Assembly (NCBI GenBank): GCA_910577645.1
Contig: CAJTOL010000011.1
Location: forward strand, 31,390 to 95,389
From: an uncultured Lachnospiraceae bacterium
Lineage (GTDB): Bacteria; Bacillota; Clostridia; Lachnospirales; Lachnospiraceae
Reading direction: 5' to 3'
Length of the DNA stretch: 64,000 nucleotides
Below are positions 42,889 to 51,169 of this stretch, in pieces. Every line of letters starts with the position of its first letter. Position 1 is the stretch's first letter. The translations under genes and the position numbers were made by a program. Under the pieces are notes generated by a model. That model did not search any database and was not told the origin of the DNA. It worked only from the letters and a program-made list of their open reading frames with translations.

Positions 42889-45465
42889 ATGAACTTATTT
42901 GAAAAAGTATTTGGAACCCACAGCGACCGGGAGCTGAAGCTGATTTATCCGATTGTGGAAAAGATTGAAAAGATGAAGCCGGAGATGGCTGCTTTGTCTG
43001 ACGAAGAGCTGCGGGATAAGACCCGCATTTTTAAAGAGCGTCTGGCAAAGGGGGAAACCTTAGATGACATCCTTCCGGAAGCCTATGCTGCAGTGCGGGA
43101 AGCGGCCAGAAGAACGTTGAATATGGAACATTTCCAGGTGCAGCTAATCGGCGGTATTGTCCTTCACCAGGGGCGTATTGCAGAGATGCGTACCGGCGAG
43201 GGAAAGACTCTGGTTTCCACCTGTCCGGCATATTTAAATGCTTTAACCGGAAAAGGCGTTCAGATCGTAACGGTCAACGACTATCTGGCTAAGCGTGATG
43301 CGGAGTGGATGGGGCAGGTTCACAAATTTTTAGGACTTACCGTGGGAGTGGTATTAAACTCCATGACCTCGGAAGAGCGGAAAGCGGCATACTCCTGCGA
43401 TATTACCTATGTGACCAATAACGAGCTGGGGTTTGACTACCTGAGAGATAACATGGCCATTTACAAGGAGCAGATGGTGCTGCGGGATCTGGATTTCTGT
43501 ATCATTGATGAGGTGGATTCTGTTTTGATAGACGAGGCCAGAACTCCTCTGATTATTTCCGGCCAAAGCGGAAAGTCCACCAAGCTCTACGAAGTATGTG
43601 ATATTTTGGCCCGCCAGCTTGTAAGAGGCGAAGCCTCCGGCGAGTTTACCAAAATGAATGCGCTGATGGGAGAAGACATCGAAGAGACCGGAGACTATAT
43701 TGTTAACGAGAAGGATAAAGTGGTGAATCTGACGGAAGAAGGCGTTAAGAAAGTAGAGAACTTCTTCCATATTGAAAACCTGGCAGATCCCCAGAATCTG
43801 GAGATTCAGCATAATATTATCCTGGCGCTGCGGGCTAACAACCTGATGCACAGGGATAAGGATTATGTGGTAAAGGATGATGAGGTTTTAATTGTAGACG
43901 AGTTTACGGGACGTATTATGCCCGGCCGCCGCTATTCTGACGGACTTCACCAGGCAATTGAGGCAAAAGAACACGTAAATGTCCGCCGGGAGAGCCGGAC
44001 GCTGGCAACCATCACGTTCCAGAATTTCTTTAATAAATATAAGAAAAAGGCCGGTATGACCGGTACGGCCCTTACCGAGGAAAAGGAGTTCCGCAACATC
44101 TATTCTATGGATGTTATTGCTATCCCCACCAACAAGCCGGTACAGCGTATTGACTTAGAGGATGCGGTATATAAGACGAAAAAAGAGAAGTTCCACGCTG
44201 TAGTGGAAGAAGTGGCCCAAGCCCATCAAAAGGGGCAGCCGGTGCTGGTAGGCACGATTACCATTGAAACATCTGAGATGTTGTCCGGCATGTTTAAGAA
44301 AAGAGGGATTCCCCATAAGGTTTTAAACGCCAAATTCCATGAACTGGAAGCAGAGATTGTAGCGGATGCAGGTATTCACGGCGCTGTTACCATTGCCACC
44401 AACATGGCTGGCCGGGGTACGGATATTAAGCTGGACGATGAAGCCAAAGCCGCAGGCGGCTTAAAGATTATCGGCACCGAGCGCCATGAGTCCCGCCGTA
44501 TTGACAATCAGCTGAGAGGGCGTTCCGGACGTCAGGGGGATCCCGGCGAGTCCAGATTCTATTTGTCTCTGGAGGATGACCTGATGCGTCTCTTTGGCTC
44601 TGAGCGCCTTATGAAGATGTTCGATGCCATGGGAGTTCCGGAGAACGAGCAGATTGAGCACAAGATGCTGTCCAATGCCATTGAAAAGGCTCAGATGAAG
44701 ATTGAGACCAACAACTACGGCATCCGTGAAAGCCTGTTAAAATACGATGAGGTTAATAACGAGCAGAGAGAGATTATCTACGCAGAACGCCGTAAGGTAT
44801 TGGACGGCGACAATATGCGGGACGTAATCCTGCGTATGGTTACTGACCTGGCAGAAAATGCCGTGGACATGGCTATCTCTGACGAAATGACCACGGATGC
44901 GTGGGATTTAAAAGAACTTAACACGCTCCTCCTTCCCGTGGTCCCCATCCCCCCTGTAGTTCTTACGGATGAGCAGAAAAAGGGAATGAAGAAAAATGAG
45001 CTGAAACACATGCTGAAAGAAGCGGCTATTAAGCTTTACGAAGAAAAAGAAGCCCAGTTCCCCCAGGCAGAGCAGATGCGGGAGATTGAGCGTGTGGTTT
45101 TGCTTAAGGTAATTGACAATAAGTGGATGTCCCATATTGATGACATGGATCAGCTCCGTGAGGGCATCGGCCTTCAGGCCTATGGCCAGAGAGATCCGGT
45201 AGTGGAATATAAGGTTAATGCCTACGAGATGTTCGACTCCATGACTGCCGCCATCCGGGAAGAAACGGTCCGGATCCTGATGCACATCCGCGTAGAGCAG
45301 AAGGTAGAGCGGGAACCGGCGGCAAAGGTAACCGGCACTAACCGGGACGACTCTGCAGCCGCTGCCCCCAAACGCCGCGCAGTTCAAAAGGTTTACCCCA
45401 ACGATCCGTGTCCCTGTGGTTCCGGCAAAAAGTACAAGCAGTGCTGCGGCCGCAAACCCATATAA
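42889..45465 (+). CDS. secA: Preprotein translocase ATPase SecA
   Basis: Motor ATPase that drives proteins through SecYEG. 858 residues with Walker A MRTGEGKTL (near residue 103), DEVDSVLIDEARTPLIISG (Walker B and following), the preprotein cross-linking domain, TNMAGRGTDIKL, the helical wing/scaffold and an intact C-terminal zinc SEC-C motif (CPCGSGKKYKQCCG). Start has GGGAG at ~10 bases. prfB follows closely, as is common in Firmicutes. Confidence 0.98.
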   Translation: MNLFEKVFGTHSDRELKLIYPIVEKIEKMKPEMAALSDEELRDKTRIFKERLAKGETLDDILPEAYAAVREAARRTLNMEHFQVQLIGGIVLHQGRIAEMRTGEGKTLVSTCPAYLNALTGKGVQIVTVNDYLAKRDAEWMGQVHKFLGLTVGVVLNSMTSEERKAAYSCDITYVTNNELGFDYLRDNMAIYKEQMVLRDLDFCIIDEVDSVLIDEARTPLIISGQSGKSTKLYEVCDILARQLVRGEASGEFTKMNALMGEDIEETGDYIVNEKDKVVNLTEEGVKKVENFFHIENLADPQNLEIQHNIILALRANNLMHRDKDYVVKDDEVLIVDEFTGRIMPGRRYSDGLHQAIEAKEHVNVRRESRTLATITFQNFFNKYKKKAGMTGTALTEEKEFRNIYSMDVIAIPTNKPVQRIDLEDAVYKTKKEKFHAVVEEVAQAHQKGQPVLVGTITIETSEMLSGMFKKRGIPHKVLNAKFHELEAEIVADAGIHGAVTIATNMAGRGTDIKLDDEAKAAGGLKIIGTERHESRRIDNQLRGRSGRQGDPGESRFYLSLEDDLMRLFGSERLMKMFDAMGVPENEQIEHKMLSNAIEKAQMKIETNNYGIRESLLKYDEVNNEQREIIYAERRKVLDGDNMRDVILRMVTDLAENAVDMAISDEMTTDAWDLKELNTLLLPVVPIPPVVLTDEQKKGMKKNELKHMLKEAAIKLYEEKEAQFPQAEQMREIERVVLLKVIDNKWMSHIDDMDQLREGIGLQAYGQRDPVVEYKVNAYEMFDSMTAAIREETVRILMHIRVEQKVEREPAAKVTGTNRDDSAAAAPKRRAVQKVYPNDPCPCGSGKKYKQCCGRKPI

Positions 45466-45511
45466 GGATGGGGAAAAATAATATTAATTATAAAGAAAGC
45501 AGGTGAAACTT

Positions 45512-46649
45512 GTGGTAGAATTGGATCAGTTTAAATACACCCTGTCCACCTTCAAAAAGCCATTAGTGGAAGTGAGGGATTCACTTTAACTTAGATGCCA
45601 AACTGAGGAAGATCGACGAATTGGATAAAAGTATGGAAGAGCCCAGCTTCTGGGAAGATTCAGAACGCTCTACCAAGATCGTCAAGGAAGCCAAGAATTT
45701 AAAGGATACCGTGGAAGGCTATAACCATTTAGAAAACCTTTACGAAGAGATTGAACTGATGATCGAAATGGGCTATGAAGAAAACGACCCGGAGGTTATT
45801 CCTGAGATTCAGTCCATGCTGGATGAATTTACAGCCAGCTTAGAGAGTATGCGCCTGTCCACCCTTCTGACAGGAGAATATGACAAATGTAACGCTATTT
45901 TACGCCTCAACGCCGGAGCCGGCGGCACGGAGTCCTGCGACTGGTGCAGTATGCTGCACCGGATGTATTGCCGCTGGGCGGAAAGCAGAGGGTTTACCGT
46001 AGATGTGCTGGACTTTTTAGACGGCGACGAGGCTGGCATCAAGTCGGTAACTATCCAGGTCAACGGTGAAAACGCCTTCGGATATTTAAAGTCTGAGCGG
46101 GGAGTTCACCGCCTGGTGCGGATTTCTCCCTTTAATGCGGCAGGCAAACGTCAGACTTCCTTTGTGTCCTGCGATGTTATGCCTGATATTGAGGAGGATT
46201 TGGACGTAGAGATCAATCAGGATGATTTGCGGATTGATACCTACCGTTCCAGCGGAGCAGGCGGGCAGCATATTAATAAGACTTCCTCTGCTATCCGTAT
46301 CACTCACATTCCCACCGGGATTGTGGTACAATGTCAGAATGAACGCTCCCAGTTCCAAAATAAAGACAAAGCCATGCAGATGTTAAAAGCCAAACTGTAT
46401 ATGCTGAAACAGCAGGAAAATGCAGAAAAGCTTTCTGATATCCGGGGTGAGGTTAAAGAGATTGGCTGGGGCAGCCAAATCCGTTCTTATGTCCTCCAGC
46501 CTTACACAATGGTAAAGGATCACAGAACCGGTGAAGAGATAGGCAATGCAGACAGCGTGTTAAATGGCAATTTGGATCCCTTTGTCAGCGCTTATTTAAA
46601 ATGGCTGAGCCTTGGCTGCCCAGACAAACATGCCCAGATGGCGGACTAA
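45512..46649 (+). CDS. prfB: Peptide chain release factor 2, expressed by programmed +1 frameshift
   Basis: Terminates translation at UGA and UAA. A first frame from GTG 45512 (AGGTGA upstream) encodes 25 residues ending VEVRDSL and then meets TAA at 45587-45589. A +1 slip on CTT TAA C continues as NLDAKLRKIDELDKS in the main frame. GAGGGA (45574-45579) is the usual internal Shine-Dalgarno-like stimulator. The SPF motif (RISPFNAAGKRQ) and GGQ motif (GAGGQHINKTSSA) are intact. Most known prfB shift sites have UGA; here UAA is used. Confidence 0.95.
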
Positions 46650-46659
46650 AACAAAATGT

Positions 46660-46706
46660 AACAGTTCAGACGCGGCGCTTTCTTGCCCGCCGTCTGAACT
46701 GTTATT
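46660..46706 (+). terminator. Terminator of prfB
   Basis: AACAGTTCAGACG (46660-46672) pairs with CGTCTGAACTGTT (46691-46703), followed by a short ATTAG; a further CGGCG/CGCCG lies inside. Confidence 0.8.
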
Positions 46707-46733
46707 AGTTTGGCGATTCTTCCGAAAAAACGG

Positions 46734-46762
46734 TTGCATACTTGAGAGGAATATGGTAATAT
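46734..46762 (+). promoter_or_regulatory. Promoter of the ACT-hom-lysC operon
   Basis: TTGCAT (46734-46739), 17-base spacer, TAATAT (46757-46762), 65 bases before the ATG of the ACT gene. Confidence 0.65.
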
Positions 46763-46826
46763 CTTTTTCGTGAATACAAATGTATTTATGGTGCGGACAT
46801 TTACGCGACGATAAAGAGGAGAATTC

Positions 46827-47270
46827 ATGGAAGATAAAAGCAAATATTTTGTGCTGAAGCAGAGGGCGGTTCCTGAGGTCCTGCTGCGGGTAGTGGAAGC
46901 GAAACGGCTTTTAGAGTCAGAGAGAGCCATTACGGTTCAGGAGGCCACAGACAGAGTGGGAATCAGCCGAAGCTCTTTTTATAAGTATAAGGATGATATA
47001 TTTCCTTTTTATGACAATGCCAAGGGAAAAACCATTACGCTGGTGATCCAGATGGATGATGAGCAGGGGCTTCTGTCGGATCTCCTCCATGTAGTAGCTA
47101 TCTACAAGGCTAATATTCTGACTATCCATCAGAGTATTCCGGTAAACGGAGTGGCTATGTTGACTTTAAGTGTAGAGGTGCAGAACCATACCGGAAATGT
47201 TTCCAGCATGATAGAAGAGATGGAGAATATGAGCGGAATTCATTATGTAAAAATATTAGCCAGAGAATAG
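46827..47270 (+). CDS. ACT domain protein (PheB-like)
   Basis: 147 residues: an N-terminal HTH-like helix pair (VPEVLLRVVEAKRLLESERAITVQEATDRVGISRSSFYKYKDDIFPF) and a C-terminal ACT domain (ITLVIQMDDEQGLLSDLLHVVAIYKANILTIHQSI). It resembles the UPF0735/PheB family, which sits with hom in Firmicutes. Probably an amino-acid-sensing regulator of the aspartate pathway; the target is unknown. AAGAGGAG lies upstream. Confidence 0.88.
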   Translation: MEDKSKYFVLKQRAVPEVLLRVVEAKRLLESERAITVQEATDRVGISRSSFYKYKDDIFPFYDNAKGKTITLVIQMDDEQGLLSDLLHVVAIYKANILTIHQSIPVNGVAMLTLSVEVQNHTGNVSSMIEEMENMSGIHYVKILARE

Positions 47271-47297
47271 GCGGAAATAGAGGAAAGGGACGACAAA

Positions 47298-48536
47298 ATG
47301 AATACAGAGGCAAAGGAAAATGAGAAAATAGCGGCAGCGGTTATGGGATACGGAACCATTGGTTCCGGCGTTGTGGAGGTTTTGGAAGAAAATCGGGATA
47401 TAATAGCCAAAAAAACAGGAAAAGAGATAGAAGTGAAGTATATTCTGGATCTTCGGGAATTCCCGGGGACTCCGGTAGAAAATAAAATTGTTCATGATAT
47501 TGCCGCCATTACAGGGGATCCGGAGGTAAAGATTGTGGTGGAGGCCATGGGCGGCGTTCATCCGGCTTATGAATTTACCAGGGCCTGCCTGATGGCAGGA
47601 AAACACGTAGCGACCTCCAACAAGGCCCTGGTGGCCGCCTGCGGTACTGAGCTTTTGCAGATTGCCCGCAAAAAGCAGGTGAATTTCCTGTTTGAAGCCA
47701 GCACAGGAGGAGGAATCCCTGTAATCCGCACCATGTACCGCTCCCTGGCGGGAGAGAAAATTGAGGAAATTACCGGGATTTTAAACGGCACTACCAATTA
47801 TATCCTGACCAAAATGGATCGCTGCGGCCAGACCTTTGAGAGCGCTCTAAAAGAAGCTCAGGATTTAGGGTATGCGGAGAGGAACCCGGAGGCGGACGTA
47901 GAAGGCCATGACACTTGCCGCAAGATTGCCATCTTAACTGCCATGGCTACGGGAAAAGAAGTGAATTATGAGGATATCCCCACAGAGGGTATTACCAAAA
48001 TTACGGATGTGGATTTTAAATATGCAGAGAAGCTGGGCAGATCGGTTAAGCTTTTCGGCTCCAGCCGTATAGAAGGGGACAAGGTTACGGCCTTTGTAGC
48101 CCCGGTAATGGTTGGTCCGGAACATCCGTTATATGCTGTAAATGATGTTTATAATGGCATTGTTATAAAAGGGAATATGCTGGGCACCTCCATGTATTTT
48201 GGAAGCGGAGCAGGAAAGCTTCCCACCGCCAGCGCGGTAGTAGCCGATATGATGGAGGCTGCGGTTTATAGTGAAGAAAACATTCCTCTGGGCTGGACGG
48301 AGGAAAGGCTGGAGATAGAGCCTTTGGAAAACGCTTCCTTCCGTTATTTCCTGCGGATTTCCGGAAACACCCAGTCGGGGAAGGAACGTGTGCGGGAGGT
48401 TTTCCCGGACGGGGAGATTGTAGAGCTTTCCGGCTATTCCGAATTTGGAGTGCTTACCTCCAAAATGAAGGAGGCAGAATTTAATGAGAAAAAAGCTGCT
48501 ATTTCTGATGTTATAGGCCTGATTCGGGCAGAATGA
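47298..48536 (+). CDS. hom: Homoserine dehydrogenase
   Basis: NAD(P)H-dependent reduction of aspartate semialdehyde to homoserine, the branch point to threonine and methionine. 412 residues: Rossmann start VMGYGTIGSGVVEVL, the signature EASTGGGIPVIRTMYRSLAGEKIEEITGILNGTTNYILT, the catalytic region AQDLGYAERNPEADVEGHDTCRKIAILT, and a C-terminal ACT domain. 27 bases after the ACT gene, 7 bases before lysC. Confidence 0.97.
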   Translation: MNTEAKENEKIAAAVMGYGTIGSGVVEVLEENRDIIAKKTGKEIEVKYILDLREFPGTPVENKIVHDIAAITGDPEVKIVVEAMGGVHPAYEFTRACLMAGKHVATSNKALVAACGTELLQIARKKQVNFLFEASTGGGIPVIRTMYRSLAGEKIEEITGILNGTTNYILTKMDRCGQTFESALKEAQDLGYAERNPEADVEGHDTCRKIAILTAMATGKEVNYEDIPTEGITKITDVDFKYAEKLGRSVKLFGSSRIEGDKVTAFVAPVMVGPEHPLYAVNDVYNGIVIKGNMLGTSMYFGSGAGKLPTASAVVADMMEAAVYSEENIPLGWTEERLEIEPLENASFRYFLRISGNTQSGKERVREVFPDGEIVELSGYSEFGVLTSKMKEAEFNEKKAAISDVIGLIRAE

Positions 48537-48543
48537 GGAAGCT

Positions 48544-49752
48544 ATGCTGATTGTGAAAAAATTCGGAGGAAGCTCCGTCGCAGATAAAGATAAGATATTC
48601 AATGTGGCAAAGCGCTGTATCGAGGACTACGAAAAAGGCCATGAAGTAGTGGTGGTTCTGTCCGCTATGGGAAAGACTACGGACAAACTGTTAACTAAGG
48701 CCCACGAGATTAATTACAACCCGCCTAAGCGGGAGCTGGACATGCTTTTAGTAACCGGGGAACAGGTTTCTGCATCCTTAATGGCTATGGCCATCCACGC
48801 ACTGGGAGTTCCGGCTATCTCTTTAAATGCCGCTCAGGTTGCCATGCACACCACCAGCGCTTATACCAAGGCCAAGCTGAAAAAGATTGAAACCAACCGG
48901 ATCCGCCACGAGCTGGATTCCCGTAAGATTGTGATTGTCACCGGATTTCAGGGCATTAACCGGTACGATGATATGACCACGTTGGGACGGGGAGGCTCCG
49001 ATACCACGGCAGTAGCCATTGCGGCGGCTCTTCATGGAGATCGCTGTGAGATCTATACGGATGTGGAAGGCGTTTATACCGCAGACCCCAGGATTGTGCC
49101 TAATGCACGTAAGCTTTCCGAGGTTTCCTATGATGAAATGCTGGAATTTGCTTCATTAGGGGCAAAGGTTCTCCACAACCGTTCCGTGGAGATGGCAAAG
49201 AAATACGGAGTGGAGCTGGTAGTTCTTTCAAGCCTGACCAGGGCCCGGGGAACCGTAGTAAAGGAGGATACAAGAGTGGAGCGTATGTTGGTAAGCGGAG
49301 TTGCCGTGGATAAAAATACTGCCCGGGTTTCTGTGCTGGGGGTAAAAAATGAGCCGGGAATTGCTTTTCGTATTTTTAATATGCTGGCAAAAAACCAAAT
49401 CAATGTGGATATTATTATCCAGTCTGTAGGAAGAGAGGACAGAAAGGATATCTCCTTTACTGTGGCAAGAACAGATCTGGCAGAGACCCTGGATCTGTTA
49501 AACGAAAATAAAGAGGCTTTTACCGCCAGCGATATTACCTGTGATGAAACAGTGGCAAAAGTATCCATTATCGGAGCCGGTATGGTCAGCAACCCGGGAG
49601 TTGCCGCCAGAATGTTTGAAGCTCTTGCCAACGGGAATATTAATATTAAAATGATTGCCACTTCCGAGATTCGGATTACGGTTCTGATCGATGAACAGGA
49701 CGCAAACCGGGCCATGCGCCTGGTTCATGATGCCTTTGATCTGGCAGATTAA
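48544..49752 (+). CDS. lysC: Aspartate kinase
   Basis: Phosphorylates aspartate, the first step to lysine, threonine and methionine. 402 residues: VKKFGGSSVAD, LSAMGKTTDKL, VTGFQGINRYDDMTTLGRGGSDTTAVAIAAAL, YTDVEGVYTADPRIVP, then two ACT domains (VDKNTARVSVLGVKNEPGIAFRIF and VAKVSIIGAGMVSNPGVAARMF). Monofunctional; feedback by amino acids is expected from the ACT pair. Confidence 0.97.
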   Translation: MLIVKKFGGSSVADKDKIFNVAKRCIEDYEKGHEVVVVLSAMGKTTDKLLTKAHEINYNPPKRELDMLLVTGEQVSASLMAMAIHALGVPAISLNAAQVAMHTTSAYTKAKLKKIETNRIRHELDSRKIVIVTGFQGINRYDDMTTLGRGGSDTTAVAIAAALHGDRCEIYTDVEGVYTADPRIVPNARKLSEVSYDEMLEFASLGAKVLHNRSVEMAKKYGVELVVLSSLTRARGTVVKEDTRVERMLVSGVAVDKNTARVSVLGVKNEPGIAFRIFNMLAKNQINVDIIIQSVGREDRKDISFTVARTDLAETLDLLNENKEAFTASDITCDETVAKVSIIGAGMVSNPGVAARMFEALANGNINIKMIATSEIRITVLIDEQDANRAMRLVHDAFDLAD

Positions 49753-50101
49753 TTCCCTCATAGAGACGGCGCAGGCAGAATATGGCCTGCCCTGTCTCTT
49801 TCGCTTTTTTACCGGACTTTACTGTCCGGGCTGCGGAGGGACCCGGGCAGTAAAGGCGCTGCTGTCCGGGAGGATATTTATGAGCCTGTATTTTCATCCC
49901 TTTGTGCCGTATGTAGCAGCGGCGGCCGGGGCAGAGCTTGTTTTTTGGATAGGGGGCCGGTTAAGGCCGTGTACAAAAGGGCCTTCCGGTTTTTCACGCC
50001 GGCTTCCAAAGTGGGCGATAGGCGCATTGGCGGTAGTTCTGGTAAACTGGATTGTAAAAAATGGACTGCTGATTCTTTTGGGAATCCCTATGATTCCCTG
50101 A
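49730..50101 (+). CDS. DUF2752 family small membrane protein
   Basis: About 123 residues overlapping the lysC end by 23 bases if ATG 49730 is used; ATG 49727 or a non-ATG start is possible, and no clear ribosome binding site is visible. The signature CPGCGGTRAVKALLSGRIFMSLYFHPFVPYVAA is diagnostic for DUF2752, followed by two more hydrophobic stretches. Function unknown. The gene is placed in other bacteria next to unrelated genes. Confidence 0.75.
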   Translation: MPLIWQINSLIETAQAEYGLPCLFRFFTGLYCPGCGGTRAVKALLSGRIFMSLYFHPFVPYVAAAAGAELVFWIGGRLRPCTKGPSGFSRRLPKWAIGALAVVLVNWIVKNGLLILLGIPMIP

Positions 50102-50115
50102 ATTGTTCATTATGG

Positions 50116-50254
50116 GGATGTTGCAAAATGAAACCAGAGACTTTCTATTAGCGCCCCCTGCCAGGAGAATAAATAAGGAGACTTTCTGCTATCAGATACG
50201 CTTAAGGCGCGGATGGATAACAGAGAGTCTCCTGGTTTTATTTTGTAACATTCC
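50116..50254. repeat. Composite hairpin carrying both repeat motifs
   Basis: Outer arms GGATGTTGCAAAATGAAACC (from 50116) and GGTTTTATTTTGTAACATTCC (to 50254). Inside are CTTTCTATTAGCGCC (50141-50155) and a second hairpin GGAGACTTTCTGCTATC (50178-50194) with GATAACAGAGAGTCTCC (50215-50231). It fills the gap between convergent DUF2752 and DUF4190 genes and resembles the nested element at 29654. Confidence 0.65.
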
Positions 50255-50300
50255 TTTTACCAGAGCGTGTTTGAAAATTCATTCCTATCATCTGCACACT

Positions 50301-50954
50301 CTAGGGAACCATTTGATATTGTTCTAAAAGATCGTTAAAGAACGAGGCGTATTCAGGATTCTTCATGAGAGAAAGAATAAAAAGGTAATAGGCGAAAAAG
50401 GCCAGGCTAACAACCAGCCCAACAATAGAAAGGATAATACCGGCAATGGCAAATCCGTCCATAGGCTGCCCTTTTTTGGAGAGAATCGCCAGGACAATTC
50501 CGGTGATTCCCAGGATAACGGCTAGAGGGGAGGCACAGCAGGCTACAATAGAGAAAATCCCTGAGATCATAGAAAATACAGCCATATTGTTTTTCTTCTT
50601 ATAAGGAGGCTGTCCCTGACCGTAGTTGGGAACCGTATAATAACCATTTTGGTTTCCGTCCTGATTATAACCGTTAAAACCGGACTGGCCGTAAGGATTC
50701 TGAGACGGGTACTGCCAGGGATTCTGTTCCTGTCCGGAATTTTGAGGCTGTCCGGGATTTCCGTAAGGATTCTGTCCGGGATTTCCGTAAGGGTTCTGCC
50801 CGGGATTCCCGTAAGGATTCTGTCCGGAATTCCCGTAAGAATCCGGTTCAGGATTGCCATAAGGAGTTTGAGGCTGCCCCTGCTCCCCCTCAGGCCGATT
50901 CGGCTGCCCGTCATTTGGATTTCTATATAAATCGTCTCCATTAAAATCTGACAT
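50301..50954 (-). CDS. DUF4190 family membrane protein with Gln/Pro/Tyr-rich N terminus
   Basis: 217 residues from ATG 50954 (GGAGGAAATATTT upstream). The first ~110 residues are low-complexity, with tandem 8-residue repeats of the type NPYGNPGQ encoded by 24-base units at 50751-50846. The C-terminal half has the DUF4190 pair of helices (FSMISGIFSIVACCASPLAVILGITGIVLAILSKKG and DGFAIAGIILSIVGLVVSLAFFAYYLF). Function unknown; such proteins are common in Lachnospiraceae. Confidence 0.85.
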   Translation of the reverse strand: MSDFNGDDLYRNPNDGQPNRPEGEQGQPQTPYGNPEPDSYGNSGQNPYGNPGQNPYGNPGQNPYGNPGQPQNSGQEQNPWQYPSQNPYGQSGFNGYNQDGNQNGYYTVPNYGQGQPPYKKKNNMAVFSMISGIFSIVACCASPLAVILGITGIVLAILSKKGQPMDGFAIAGIILSIVGLVVSLAFFAYYLFILSLMKNPEYASFFNDLLEQYQMVP

Positions 50955-51169
50955 AAATATTTCCTCCAATCGTAAAATTAAGTCACAAAGTATTGTAGCA
51001 TGAAATCCACAGTATGTCCAATATTTATGAAAAATCGGATCACATCCTTGCATATACCGCTGCTATGAATTATAATAGGCTGGTCAAGACCAGGAGGATC
51101 GGCTGTTGATGCCGGTTGGGGCATAAGCGTCCCTTCCTCGCTGAGGATACAGACAGAAAAGGAATGCAT

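Noticed and set aside
45512..45620. prfB as a pseudogene or sequencing error
   Set aside because: The break lies exactly at the known autoregulatory frameshift position with CTT, a stop, C and an upstream Shine-Dalgarno-like sequence, and both sides match RF2.
50751..50846. Regular 24-base repeats as a CRISPR array
   Set aside because: There are no spacers; the units are contiguous, keep the reading frame and encode NPYGNPGQ.
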